From Eggerthellaceae bacterium (GTDB lineage Bacteria > Actinomycetota > Coriobacteriia > Coriobacteriales > Eggerthellaceae), in NCBI GenBank assembly GCA_009782605.1, contig WRIR01000005.1, positions 1 to 64,000 of the forward strand: a DNA stretch of 64,000 bases, written 5' to 3'. A program made the translations under genes and the position numbers. Below are positions 34,873 through 45,266 of the stretch, piece by piece. Numbering within the stretch: the stretch's first letter is position 1; the number at the start of each line of letters is the position of its first letter. The notes beneath the pieces are model-generated. The model was given only the letters and a program-made list of their open reading frames with translations. It did not search any database and was not told where the DNA came from.

Positions 34873-34959
34873 TGGTGCGGGTGAAGGGACTTGAACCCCC
34901 ACGAGCTTGCGCTCACATGGACCTGAACCATGCGCGTCTGCCAATTCCGCCACACCCGC
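34873..34959 (-). tRNA. tRNA-Leu (CAG)
   Basis: An 87-nt type II cloverleaf on the reverse strand. GCGGGTG acceptor, CATGG/CCATG anticodon stem with loop TTCAGGT, a long variable arm, GGTTCAAGTCC T arm, and encoded CCA (34873-34875). It marks the boundary between the AT-richer accessory segment and core genes. Confidence 0.96.
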
Positions 34960-35129
34960 ACGTCTGAAGCGGAGCCCCCGGAGCCTCATCAAGGCCTCCC
35001 GAGAGCGCCTGGAAATACTACACCAGATGCCCCGCAATAGCAAGGCGGCGCGCACACCTGCACAAAATAGGCTATCATAATCGAATCGGAGTCTTTGAAG
35101 CCTGAAACCTCGAACCCGGAGGGCGCACC

Positions 35130-36998
35130 ATGCAAGACCATCTGATTCTCAACAGGTTCCGCCTCATCGCCGAAGCCGGATCGGGCGGTTTTTCGACAGT
35201 CCAACTCGCATGGGACCCCCGTATGCAGCGGCGGGTCGCCATCAAGTGCTTCCCCCTGGGCGAGGACGACCGTACCCAGATGGACGCAGCAACCTTCGGT
35301 TATCCGGGAGGCTATCCCGGAGAAGGCTACCAAGAGAGCCAGAGCTACCTGCCCCACTCCCTTGAGGGCATCCCTGGGCTCAGGGAGGCGCGCACCGACG
35401 CCCTCTTCACCGACAGCGCCATCGTCGAGGCCTACGACTTCGTCGTGCAGGGTTCGACGGCCTACCTCATCATGGAATACGTCGACGGGCTTACGCTTGC
35501 CGAGCTGCTGCAGGCCTACGACGGCGAGCTCTCGCTCGACGTGGTCGCCACCATATTCTCGTCCGTCGCGCAAGCCCTCAAGGTCGCACACGAGAACCGG
35601 GTGCTCCACCTGGACATAAAGCCCAGCAACGTGCTCATCAGCCGCCAGGGTCAAGTGAAGGTGGCCGACTTCGGGCTCGCCACACTCGCAGGCTCCACGG
35701 GGTTCGGAGCGGCAAGCGGCGGCACCATCGGCTACATGCCCCCCGAGCAGATGCGTCAGGAAAGCCTCGATGTCCGCTGCGACGAATGGGCGCTTGCGAG
35801 CATCACCTACGAGATGCTTACCGGCAAGAACCCCTTTATTGTGCGTGACTTCTCTCAGGCGGAGGCCGCCATCGTCAATGCGGAATTGGTGCTCCCCTCG
35901 CTCTGTATCGACGGCCTTTCTGCCGAGGCAGACGACGTGCTCTTCTATGCCCTCGACCCCGACCGGAAGGCCCGGTACAGCAGCGTCGCCGACTTCGCCG
36001 AAGAGATGGGCCGCTTCCTGGGCGACCAGGTAGAGGGCAAACACGAGCTTGCCCTGCTCGTCGAACAGGCCTGTGAAGACTTCGGAGACGGTTTCCCCGA
36101 GGATGCCGAAAGACATCCGGTGTACCTTGACTTCTTCGACCGCATGAGCAGACGCAGCAAAGGCATCGCCTCGCGCGTGTGGGGCGCCTTGAACACCGCC
36201 GCCCTCGGTTTCGTCGCCTTGAGCAGCATGCCCCAGATAGACGGGTGGGCAAGCCCGCTTTTCTGGGGGATACTCGCACTCCTGGTCGTCACGGCAGCAA
36301 TCAAGCCGCACCTCGGCGCGATCCTCGGGCTCCTGGCGCTGGTGGTCGCCCTCTTCGCCAACAACGCCCCCCTCCTGGGCCTCGTGCTGCTGTCGCTCTC
36401 GCTTCTGTGGTGGCTTTTCATCGGGCGGATGGGGGACAGCCAGGCAAACTCTGCCACCGCGCCCGCCCTCTTTGGCGGGGCCGGCTTTAACCAGATGAGC
36501 CCTTTGCTCGTCGGCTTCCTGCTGAACACCAAGGACGCGGTCGCGAACATCGTGTTCGCACTGGTGTTGAGCATGGTCCTTGCAGGCTTCGGCTCGGGCA
36601 GCCTTCTGGGGTGGAACACCGTCGGGTTCTGGGATTTCGCCGGCACGGGTATTCAGGACAGGGTTTGGGATCTGCTCGTGCAGCCGTCAACCTGGTGTGT
36701 TATCGCAAGCTGGTTCCTGGCTGCCGCTGCAGTTCGCCTGCTCTGCCTCAGGCGGACCCGCTTTCTCGCGGCCGTCGGCATACTCTTGGGTACTGCGGTG
36801 CTGGTGGGCGGCTTGTGTCAGGGTGCCTGGCTCGACAGCGGCTATGCCTCGTGGATGCCGGACTCGCTGGCCCTCGGCCTCACCATCGGCGCGGGCGCCA
36901 TCATGACGGTGACTTGCGTCCTTGGCGTACCGCCCCGCGAGAACGAGGCCCAAGAAGAAGGGCCGCAAACCCCCTTGAGCCAATCCGGGGAAATCTAG
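35130..36998 (+). CDS. Ser/Thr protein kinase with polytopic membrane half
   Basis: A 622-residue protein. The kinase domain (about 8-290) has the glycine loop AGSGGFSTV, VAIK with K39, catalytic H160-L-D162-IKPSN and D180-FG. The HRD arginine is Leu, so it is a non-RD kinase that should not need activation-loop phosphorylation. A ~45-residue Tyr/Gly/Gln-rich insertion lies between the VAIK strand and helix C. The C-terminal half (about 350-600) has roughly eight transmembrane helices rather than the single helix plus PASTA domains of PknB. Target and signal are unknown. It stands alone after tRNA-Leu. Confidence 0.85.
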   Translation: MQDHLILNRFRLIAEAGSGGFSTVQLAWDPRMQRRVAIKCFPLGEDDRTQMDAATFGYPGGYPGEGYQESQSYLPHSLEGIPGLREARTDALFTDSAIVEAYDFVVQGSTAYLIMEYVDGLTLAELLQAYDGELSLDVVATIFSSVAQALKVAHENRVLHLDIKPSNVLISRQGQVKVADFGLATLAGSTGFGAASGGTIGYMPPEQMRQESLDVRCDEWALASITYEMLTGKNPFIVRDFSQAEAAIVNAELVLPSLCIDGLSAEADDVLFYALDPDRKARYSSVADFAEEMGRFLGDQVEGKHELALLVEQACEDFGDGFPEDAERHPVYLDFFDRMSRRSKGIASRVWGALNTAALGFVALSSMPQIDGWASPLFWGILALLVVTAAIKPHLGAILGLLALVVALFANNAPLLGLVLLSLSLLWWLFIGRMGDSQANSATAPALFGGAGFNQMSPLLVGFLLNTKDAVANIVFALVLSMVLAGFGSGSLLGWNTVGFWDFAGTGIQDRVWDLLVQPSTWCVIASWFLAAAAVRLLCLRRTRFLAAVGILLGTAVLVGGLCQGAWLDSGYASWMPDSLALGLTIGAGAIMTVTCVLGVPPRENEAQEEGPQTPLSQSGEI

Positions 36999-37079
36999 CT
37001 GCGCATTGACTAGCTGTGTGTCGAAACCCAGCTGCACAAACGCGAGCGCAAACGTCAGTCAAAGTGCCAGCGCGAAGGC

Positions 37080-37949
37080 CTAGCCGAGCAGGGTGGCGAT
37101 CTTCCCCAACAGCGGCTCGAAGCTCACGCCGCGGTCCTTGAAGTCGGGCTGCTGGGCCGACACGAGCATTGCCTCGTACACGAAGTCCCCGGCGAACACC
37201 ACGGCATCGGCAAGGCTTCGGCCGGCCATGACCGCTGCCAGCAGGCAGGAGCAGTACAGGTCGCCCGTGCCGTGCAGCATATAGGGGAGGTATCCGTTCG
37301 AGGCCTCGAAGAAGCCGCAGTCCTGCCCGGCCGCAAAATTGCGGATGACGCCGTCGTCACGCTGGACGCCCTTCAAGACAACCTGCCTCGCACCCTTGGC
37401 GAGCAGGGCCTCGACGATCCCCCGCGCCGCCTCGTCGCTGATGTCCGACCCTGCCCATTCGGTGCCCAAGATGATGGCCGCCTCCGTAAGGTTCGGGGTC
37501 AGGATGTCGGCTCCGCAGGCCAGTCCGGCCATCGCGTCGCAAAGCTCTGGTGTGTAGGTCGGGTACACCTTGCCGTGGTCCGCCATCACGGGATCGACCA
37601 CGCGCAGGGCCTTCGGGTAGGTCGCATAGACCTCCTTGATGCGGTCGACCTGCTCGGGCGCGCCGAGGAAGCCGGAGTACACCGCGTCGATGTCGACCGC
37701 GATAGCCTTCCATGCGTCCAGGTAGTCCGCAAGGATGTCGGTCGTGTCGTGCATATACCAGCCGGGAAAGGCGGTGTGGGAAGAGAACAGGCCGGTCGGC
37801 ACCGGGCAGACGTCGCACCCGGCGGCAGAGAGGACGGGGATCGCCACCCCGAGCGAGCACTTCCCGTACCCGCACAAGTCGTGGATTGCGGCGATACGGG
37901 GGATGTAGGCGCCTTCGCGCCGGTACAAGAACAGGTTGTGGGGATCCAT
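37080..37949 (-). CDS. Pyridoxamine/pyridoxal kinase
   Basis: A 289-residue ribokinase-fold kinase of the PdxY/PdxK type, phosphorylating pyridoxal or pyridoxamine in the B6 salvage pathway. Hallmarks are GYGKCSLGVAIPVLSAAG near the N-terminus, VDPVMADHGK, and HGTGDLYCS, whose Asp is the catalytic base. Length is typical. ATG 37949 (MDPHNLFLYRR) is chosen; upstream the frame is Ser/Thr-rich and lies over the neighbouring gene. Confidence 0.9.
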   Translation of the reverse strand: MDPHNLFLYRREGAYIPRIAAIHDLCGYGKCSLGVAIPVLSAAGCDVCPVPTGLFSSHTAFPGWYMHDTTDILADYLDAWKAIAVDIDAVYSGFLGAPEQVDRIKEVYATYPKALRVVDPVMADHGKVYPTYTPELCDAMAGLACGADILTPNLTEAAIILGTEWAGSDISDEAARGIVEALLAKGARQVVLKGVQRDDGVIRNFAAGQDCGFFEASNGYLPYMLHGTGDLYCSCLLAAVMAGRSLADAVVFAGDFVYEAMLVSAQQPDFKDRGVSFEPLLGKIATLLG

Positions 37950-37953
37950 AGGC

Positions 37954-38247
37954 TTAGGTGTCCTTTTCGTCACCGCTGCCGACCCCGCCGTCGGCAGCGA
38001 CCCCGCCGTCACCATCGTCGCCGTGTGCGGAATCGTCGTCACCAGCGTCGCCGCCAACACCGTCGCCAGCGTCGTCGTCGAAGAAGGACCAGTCGTCCTC
38101 GCTCGGCTGGTGGTTCTTGTAGCGCTTGCGTGTGCGCCGTTCCATGATGACACACGCCACGAGGCTTGCGACCAGCCCGATCCCGACGAGGCAGCCGATG
38201 CCGGCATAGGTCTCGAACAGGAAGTGATATACAGCCATGAAATCCAT
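37954..38247 (-). CDS. Small membrane protein with acidic tail
   Basis: A 97-residue protein with one transmembrane segment (GIGCLVGIGLVASLVACVIM), a basic stretch (ERRTRKRYKNH) just inside, and a very acidic Asp/Gly-rich C-terminus. ATG 38247 with AGAAAGG upstream. Five bases before the pyridoxamine kinase start, so co-transcribed. Function unknown. Confidence 0.65.
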   Translation of the reverse strand: MDFMAVYHFLFETYAGIGCLVGIGLVASLVACVIMERRTRKRYKNHQPSEDDWSFFDDDAGDGVGGDAGDDDSAHGDDGDGGVAADGGVGSGDEKDT

Positions 38248-38403
38248 GATTGCCTTTCTTGTAATGCTGTCAAAATACTGCCGATACTCGCAATTCAAGG
38301 CAGCCGGACACGCAGGGCCCGCCGCAGCCGCCATGACGCCACCAAAAGCCGTCCCGGCGCGTCCCTTAGAGTATACTACGAGCGAACAAGACTGCAAACC
38401 TGA

Positions 38404-39747
<1,344 letters not shown>

Positions 39748-39766
39748 GGCACGGTGCGCACCCCCC

Positions 39767-40711
39767 ATGGTTGAGAAGCAGAAGAAGCCCACAAAACGGC
39801 CCACCAAGCGGGCGGGCGGCCCCGTGCCCCCGAAGCGGCCGGCTGCGTCCTCGGTCGCACCTGTGACGGGCGGTTTCGAGGGGGTGGCGGACGAACAGCC
39901 CCTGCAGGGCATCCCCGAGCTCCCGCATGACACCCCACAGTTCCTGCGGAACCTCGAACAGCTTCCACAAAACGCCCCGCAACTGCCGCAAGACGCCGCC
40001 CCGCCCCCGGAGCGCGGCCCGGCGCAGCCGATGCGAAGCGTCGCAACCAGCGCAGGCAGGGCCTATGAGAACCGCTCGCGGGAACGCTACGGCGGCGGAG
40101 GGCAGTCGGAAAAGCCGCGCCGCGGCCTGCGTATCCCCCAGCTCGCCTTCCTGACGCTCCTCCTTGCCCTCCTTGCCCTGGCGGGCCTCTTCGTCTGGGA
40201 CCGGTGGTTCCACTACGACGACGAGCAGGACTTCGTGGGCGTCTGGACGTTGGTCAACCCCGGCATCGAGACGACCACGGTGGTGCTCATCGACGACGAG
40301 ACCATCGAGCTTGCCCCGGACGTTCACTATGCCTACCAGCTCGACACCTGGAAGAAGTCCATCACCTACACCTTTGGCGACCTGAAGGGCTCCGGCATCT
40401 ACCGCTTCTCAGCCGACCGCAACACCCTGGTCATCATCGAGGGGGGTGCCAGCAGCTGGGTGCACGACGTCAAGGTGGCGCTCGACCTTGCACAGCCTGG
40501 CGACGGGGAGGACCCCGAGAAGACGACCTCCCTTGCGCGGTCCATCTCGTCGACCGGCCCGACTGCGGAAGGGGGGCTCTCGCTGGGGGTCGACACCCTG
40601 CCGGATGCTGCTGGGGACGACGGCGCCGATGACAATGGCGATGGTGCTGACGATGCCGAAGGTGGCGCCGACGAAGGCGCAGGCGGCGAAGCTGCCGATG
40701 GAACCGAGTAG
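39767..40711 (+). CDS. Membrane-anchored protein, unknown function
   Basis: A 314-residue protein. The N-terminal ~130 residues are basic and Pro/Gln-rich, followed by one transmembrane helix (LAFLTLLLALLALAGLFVW). An external beta-rich domain comes next (QDFVGVWTLVNPG..., about 155-245), then a very acidic Asp/Gly/Ala tail. It starts 19 bp after serS and overlaps the next gene by 14 bp. I do not recognise the external domain; its GxW opening recalls lipocalin-like barrels only loosely. Confidence 0.65.
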   Translation: MVEKQKKPTKRPTKRAGGPVPPKRPAASSVAPVTGGFEGVADEQPLQGIPELPHDTPQFLRNLEQLPQNAPQLPQDAAPPPERGPAQPMRSVATSAGRAYENRSRERYGGGGQSEKPRRGLRIPQLAFLTLLLALLALAGLFVWDRWFHYDDEQDFVGVWTLVNPGIETTTVVLIDDETIELAPDVHYAYQLDTWKKSITYTFGDLKGSGIYRFSADRNTLVIIEGGASSWVHDVKVALDLAQPGDGEDPEKTTSLARSISSTGPTAEGGLSLGVDTLPDAAGDDGADDNGDGADDAEGGADEGAGGEAADGTE

Positions 40712-41177
40712 CGACACGCCCCGCCAGGCCCCGGCCTCTCCCGCCGTCCCCGCCACGCCCGGCCCGCCCCGGGCCGTCGCCCCTGCCGCCATCAGTATCG
40801 AATGCATCGTCGTGAAGGCCGACCGCATCGTCTGCACGCTTGCCTGCAACCCACGCCTCTCCCACACCACGCCCGCGCTCGCCGCAAGGCTTACCGCCCA
40901 GTTCCCCGACCTGCCGCGCCACACCTGCAAGAGCGCAGAGGGCACGACCTTTGCGGCCGTGATGGGGCACACGTCGCTCCCTCATCTTTTCGAGCACCTG
41001 GTCATCGACCTGCAGGTGCAGGCAGGCAGCGACGAGGCCCGGACCTTCATTGGAACAAGCGAATGGATAGACGCGGCAATCGGAAAAGCCCGCGTGGAGG
41101 TGAGCTTCACCGACGATTTGAGCGCTTTACGGGCTTTTCGCGACGCGACACAGATTCTCAACGACATCTTGTTATAA
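40698..41177 (+). CDS. Cyanophycin-synthetase-like N-terminal domain protein
   Basis: A 159-residue protein. After a ~30-residue Pro/Ala-rich start, the segment SLPHLFEHLVIDLQVQA with FIGTSEWID and KARVEVSFTDD resembles the N-terminal domain found in cyanophycin synthetases, without the ATP-grasp or Mur-ligase parts. It overlaps the preceding gene by 14 bp, so translation is probably coupled. Function unknown. It sits two genes upstream of ddl, an ATP-grasp ligase, but no direct link is shown. Confidence 0.5.
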   Translation: MEPSSDTPRQAPASPAVPATPGPPRAVAPAAISIECIVVKADRIVCTLACNPRLSHTTPALAARLTAQFPDLPRHTCKSAEGTTFAAVMGHTSLPHLFEHLVIDLQVQAGSDEARTFIGTSEWIDAAIGKARVEVSFTDDLSALRAFRDATQILNDILL

Positions 41178-41243
41178 TGAAAGGTCTATATCAACCGCGA
41201 GGAAATAGCAGCCAAATAGCAACCGCGAGGAATAGAGCACGAG

Positions 41244-42512
41244 ATGTCATCAGCACACATAACATTCGACTTCACGGGCGATAAAGTCGCCGACCGCGTG
41301 GCAAAGATGCGGTCCTCTGCGGTGCGCGACCTGTTCTCAGCAGCAACCAGCTCGGACGTCATCTCCCTCTCGGGGGGGATGCCCGACGTCTCGCTTTTGC
41401 CGCAAGAGGCCATCCAGAAGGCGGTGGAGGCAGCCTGCGGCGACAGGCGGGCGCTCGCCCTCCAGTACACCTCGACCGACGGGCTGTCCGGCATGCGGGA
41501 AGTGGTGTGCGACCTCGTCCGCGACCTCGGCATCCGCTGCCGCCCGGACGATGTCATCCTCACCACGGGCGCCCAGGAGGCCCTCGACCTCGTTGCGAAG
41601 GTCTTCATCAACCCCGGCGACACCATCATAGCCGAAGGGCCCACCTACCTCGGCGCCCTGCAGGCCTTCTCTGCCTACGAGCCCGATATCCGCTGTGTCC
41701 CCTTGGACGACGAGGGCCTGCGCATGGACCTGCTTGAAGAAGAATTGAAGCGCCTCGGCAAGGGTGCGGTGAAGTTCCTCTACACCATCCCCAACTTCCA
41801 CAACCCCGCAGGCGTCACCATGATAGCCGAGCGTCGGGCGCGCCTGGTGGAGCTCGCCGAGGAATACGACTTCCTGATAGTGGAGGACGACCCCTACGGC
41901 CGCCTCCGCTTCGAGGGCGACTACATCATGCCGCTCAAGGCCCTCTCCGACAAGGTCATCTATCTCGGTACTGTCTCGAAGGTCTTCGCGCCGGGCCTGC
42001 GCACCGGGTGGATCATCGCGCCGAAATGCGTGCTTGCCCGCATCAACCTGGTGAAGCAGGGGACCGACCTGTGCGGCAGCGCCTTCAACATGGTCGTCGT
42101 CGAGCATTACTTCCGCGACACCCCCTGGCAAGAGACGCTTCAGAGCTTCATCGAGACCTATCGGGAGCGCCGCGATGCCATGCTTGAGGCGCTCGACGAG
42201 TTCTTCCCGCCCGAGGCCAGGTGGACGCACCCCGAGGGCGGCCTGTTCGTGTGGGTCACCCTGCCCGAGTACGCCGATGCCGGCTCTATCCTCTCGGTGG
42301 CGCTTGAGAACGGCGTCACTTACACGCCGGGCGACTCCTTCTACCCGAACGGGGCCATGGGGAAGAACTGCATGCGCCTCGCCTTCTGCTTTGCGAGTCC
42401 CGACAAGATACGCGAGGCCATCCGCCGCCTCGGTTCCGTCGTCAATGAACGCCTCGGCCTGTACCGGGCCTTCCTGGAGGCGGGCGCCATCCGCGGGCCG
42501 AAGCCCGTCTAA
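41244..42512 (+). CDS. PLP-dependent aminotransferase, class I
   Basis: A 422-residue aminotransferase of the 2-aminoadipate/MocR-like class I fold, without a DNA-binding domain. The opening ISLSGGMPD, the NPAG segment in IPNFHNPAGVTM, EDDPYGRLRF and the PLP-lysine segment GTVSKVFAPGLRTGW are clear. Substrate specificity cannot be assigned; relatives act on 2-aminoadipate, valine or aromatic amino acids. The repeat CAACCGCGAGGAA occurs twice (from 41194 and 41220) just before the start and supplies the ribosome-binding region. Confidence 0.9.
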   Translation: MSSAHITFDFTGDKVADRVAKMRSSAVRDLFSAATSSDVISLSGGMPDVSLLPQEAIQKAVEAACGDRRALALQYTSTDGLSGMREVVCDLVRDLGIRCRPDDVILTTGAQEALDLVAKVFINPGDTIIAEGPTYLGALQAFSAYEPDIRCVPLDDEGLRMDLLEEELKRLGKGAVKFLYTIPNFHNPAGVTMIAERRARLVELAEEYDFLIVEDDPYGRLRFEGDYIMPLKALSDKVIYLGTVSKVFAPGLRTGWIIAPKCVLARINLVKQGTDLCGSAFNMVVVEHYFRDTPWQETLQSFIETYRERRDAMLEALDEFFPPEARWTHPEGGLFVWVTLPEYADAGSILSVALENGVTYTPGDSFYPNGAMGKNCMRLAFCFASPDKIREAIRRLGSVVNERLGLYRAFLEAGAIRGPKPV

Positions 42513-42660
42513 GGCCCGGCGCCGTCCTTCAAGGAGCTCGGGCAATGCGGAAAATGAGCGCGGACACAGCGCAGAAAAGGAACACCAGGGAATACCAAGG
42601 AACAGTGGGGAACACCAAGGAGCAACGGCCTGCGAAGGCCCGCGAAGGGAATGAAGGCAG

Positions 42661-43647
42661 ATGAAAGTAGCAGTATTGATGGGCGGCAGCTCCTTCGAGC
42701 GGGGGTTCAGCCTTGCCAGCGGCAAGCAGGTATGCGGCGCCTTGGAGGCGGCGGGCCATACGGTCGTGCCCCTCGACACCACCAAGGAGCTCGTCCCGGC
42801 GCTGCGCAGCGAGCGGCCCGACGTGTGCTACAGCGCCCTGCACGGCAAGCACGGCGAAGACGGCACCATCCAAAGCCTGCTTGAGCTCTTGGGAATCCCC
42901 TTCGTGGGGTCGTCGGCGGCCGTCTGCCGCAAGACCTGGAACAAGGCGCTGCTCCCCTCGGTCGTCACCGCATACCGCGCGGCGACCGGAGGCGCACCTG
43001 CCGCCGCATGGCCCCAGGGCATCTGCATCGCCCGCGACGCCTTCAAGGACATGGGTGCCGCAACCGCCCTCGACCTCATCGCGGAGCGTATCGGGGGTGG
43101 CTTCCCCTTCGCCGTGAAACCCGCCTGCGGCGGCTCTGCCATGGGCGTGCACAAGGTGTCCCAGCACGAGGACCTGGGGGAGGCGATCCTCGACGCGCTC
43201 AGCTATGACGCCGAAGTGATTATCGAACAGTGGATCGACGGCACGGAGATAGCCGTCTCCGTCCTCGGCGAGGGAAAGGATGCCCAGGTGCTCCCGCCGG
43301 TGGAGATCGTGCCTGCCCAGGGGCTCTACACGACCGAGGCCCGCATGTCGGTGAACGCGGTCGAGCTCTTCTGCCCGGTACGGGCCGCGTCACTCTCTGC
43401 CGACGAAGCCGCCGCCCAGGCGGCCCGGGACGCGGTCGAGTCTGCCGCGCTCGAGGTCTACCGCGCCTATGGCGTGCACGGCCTGGGGCGTGTCGACCTT
43501 ATCTGGGACGGCACCCAGGCACGCGTCCTCGAAGTCGATGTCTCTCCCGGCATGACGGAGTTGTCGCTCTTCCCTGCTGCCTGCACGGCCTCGGGCCTGA
43601 CGCTTTCTGCAGTGCTCGACCGCCTTGTAGGCGCATACGCCTCATAG
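42661..43647 (+). CDS. ddl: D-alanine-D-alanine ligase
   Basis: A 328-residue ATP-grasp ligase making D-Ala-D-Ala for peptidoglycan. Motifs: VLMGGSSFERGFSLASG, SALHGKHGEDG, and the C-terminal Mg2+ site. Two departures from consensus: EREVSL is ERGFSL, and the usual E-x-N of the metal site reads E-V-D (LEVDVSPGMTELSL), with Asp for Asn. Asp can still bind Mg2+, so activity is likely. Just upstream (about 42578-42635) short GGAACACCAAGG-like repeats fill the gap. A 16-bp palindrome at 43671-43686 follows the gene. Confidence 0.9.
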   Translation: MKVAVLMGGSSFERGFSLASGKQVCGALEAAGHTVVPLDTTKELVPALRSERPDVCYSALHGKHGEDGTIQSLLELLGIPFVGSSAAVCRKTWNKALLPSVVTAYRAATGGAPAAAWPQGICIARDAFKDMGAATALDLIAERIGGGFPFAVKPACGGSAMGVHKVSQHEDLGEAILDALSYDAEVIIEQWIDGTEIAVSVLGEGKDAQVLPPVEIVPAQGLYTTEARMSVNAVELFCPVRAASLSADEAAAQAARDAVESAALEVYRAYGVHGLGRVDLIWDGTQARVLEVDVSPGMTELSLFPAACTASGLTLSAVLDRLVGAYAS

Positions 43648-43850
43648 CACGCTGCCGCTGCACTCCGGCTTCGCCCCATGGGGCGAGCTGTGCCCCTGCT
43701 CCTGCCCCCGCCGCGCAGGGGCGGGCTGCGTCCCACTCGTCCCTGTCCCACCCGTGCCTGCCCCTGTCCCGCCCGCATGACGACTCGGCAACCTTTTCAT
43801 GGATACGTGTGGATACGAAAATTTCTCGCTGCCCACATGCGGGGATACCT

Positions 43851-43856
43851 TATAAT
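43851..43856 (+). promoter_or_regulatory. Probable -10 box of ytxH operon
   Basis: TATAAT 65 bp before the YtxH start, the best promoter-like hexamer in the 273-bp gap after ddl. A matching -35 is poor (TCGCTG, 19 bp upstream). The rest of the gap is C-rich and holds no gene. Confidence 0.4.
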
Positions 43857-43920
43857 GGGGGAAATGAACAAGATACGAGCTGCTACAGACAGGCGCTGGT
43901 ATTTCCTAAAGGAGGTCGTT

Positions 43921-44403
43921 ATGGGTAAAGGAGTAGGTGCTTTTATCGTTGGTGGGCTCATAGGCGCGGCAGTCGCGCTTCTCTATGCCCCGCGCCCGGG
44001 CGAGGAAACCCGTGCGATGGTTTCCGACAAGCTGAACGACAGCTGGGGCCAGGCCCAGGACTTCGGCGTGCAGGCGTCTGCAAGCGTCCAACAGATATAC
44101 CGCGATGCGGCGACGAAGGGCCAGGAGGTCTACGACACCGTAACCACCAGGGGCCATGAGGTTGCCCAAACGGTCGCCACGAAGGGCCAGGAGATATACG
44201 AGAGTGCCTCGACGAAGGTGCAGGAGGCCGCGAGCAGCGTAAAGCCGGTCTTCGCGGAGAAGAACGACGAGCTGCGCGAGAAGATTGAGGCCGCCCGTGC
44301 GCGCATCGCCTCCCAGGTTGCAAAGAACGCCGCCGACACGGATCACGGCATCATCGAGACAGTCGCGGAAGCGTTAGATGAGGACATCGACGCAGTCGAG
44401 TGA
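43921..44403 (+). CDS. YtxH-domain protein
   Basis: A 160-residue protein. An N-terminal glycine-rich membrane helix (GVGAFIVGGLIGAAVALLYAP followed by RPGEETR) is the YtxH signature. A long helical domain with repeated Thr-Lys-Gly-Gln-Glu units (ATKGQEVYDTV, ATKGQEIYESA) follows, suggesting a coiled, apolipoprotein-like or LEA-like helix. AAAGGAGG stands upstream of ATG 43921. YtxH proteins are stress-linked and poorly understood. Overlaps the next gene by 4 bp. Confidence 0.85.
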   Translation: MGKGVGAFIVGGLIGAAVALLYAPRPGEETRAMVSDKLNDSWGQAQDFGVQASASVQQIYRDAATKGQEVYDTVTTRGHEVAQTVATKGQEIYESASTKVQEAASSVKPVFAEKNDELREKIEAARARIASQVAKNAADTDHGIIETVAEALDEDIDAVE

Positions 44404-45266
44404 AAAACCTTGTCACCACAAACGAGCTGGCGGGTAGCCGTGTCATTGGCGGAAAGAGGGGAACGCGGCGCATCGGCAAAACGCGCTATTTCGTGTTCCA
44501 TCCGACCGAGAAGCGGGTCCTCGGCTTCATAGTGAAGCGCCCCGACCTCCTGTGGATGTTCCGCAGGAAGGACTGGTTCGTCTCAATTGAAGGATATGAC
44601 CTCATAGACGGGCGCATCTGTGTCCGAAACTCTTCCGATGCAACCGGCTATGGCGCCTATCAAGCGCTTGGTGTCGACCCCGACGAATGCGTCTTGTGGA
44701 TCGGGCTGCCCATCATGACCAAAGACGGGGAAAGTCTCGGGTTCGTGGGTAACGTGGTCTTCAACCAGGTGACCGGCACCGTGTACAGCGTCGAATCGGA
44801 CTCCGGCGCAGCCGCAAACACCCTTTTGGGCAGGCGTGAGATTCCCGCAGAGATGGTCAAGGGCTTCCACCGGGGCATGGGCACCGCGCTCTCCCTCGTC
44901 GGCGAAGGAGGTTCCGAAGGCAGCGAGGTCGCCTTGGGCGCCCTCCTTGTCTCTGACAGGGCAAAGGCCCTTGAGGTCGAAGGCGGCCTTGCGGAAAAGG
45001 CCGGCAAGGGTGCCGCGGTCATCGCCGACAAGGCCGGCAGAAGCGCCGCAGTCATCGCCGACAGGGCCGGGAAAGGTGCTGCATCCATCGCCGACAAGGC
45101 GGGGAAGGCCTCCGTCCAGGTCTCAAGGGCGGCGAGCTCGACCGCAAAGACAGCAGAGAAGGCAGTCAACAAAGGCGCCTATGCAACCGGGAAGCAACTA
45201 GGAAAGGCACAGGGCATGTTCACCGCTTTCAAAGAAGAGTACGACAAGGCACGGCATGACGATTGA
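44400..45266 (+). CDS. PRC-barrel protein with AGKGAA repeats
   Basis: A 288-residue protein. Two PRC-barrel-like domains (about 8-80 and 95-165) precede a helical region of near-repeats: AEKAGKGAAVIADKAGRSAA then VIADRAGKGAASIADKAGK. GTG 44400 overlaps the ytxH stop codon (GTGA) and the 3' end overlaps the TVP38 gene by 11 bp, so the three are one coupled operon. PRC barrels bind RNA, photosynthetic centres or partner proteins; the role here is unknown. The YtxH and repeat helices could interact (inference). Confidence 0.75.
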   Translation: MKNLVTTNELAGSRVIGGKRGTRRIGKTRYFVFHPTEKRVLGFIVKRPDLLWMFRRKDWFVSIEGYDLIDGRICVRNSSDATGYGAYQALGVDPDECVLWIGLPIMTKDGESLGFVGNVVFNQVTGTVYSVESDSGAAANTLLGRREIPAEMVKGFHRGMGTALSLVGEGGSEGSEVALGALLVSDRAKALEVEGGLAEKAGKGAAVIADKAGRSAAVIADRAGKGAASIADKAGKASVQVSRAASSTAKTAEKAVNKGAYATGKQLGKAQGMFTAFKEEYDKARHDD

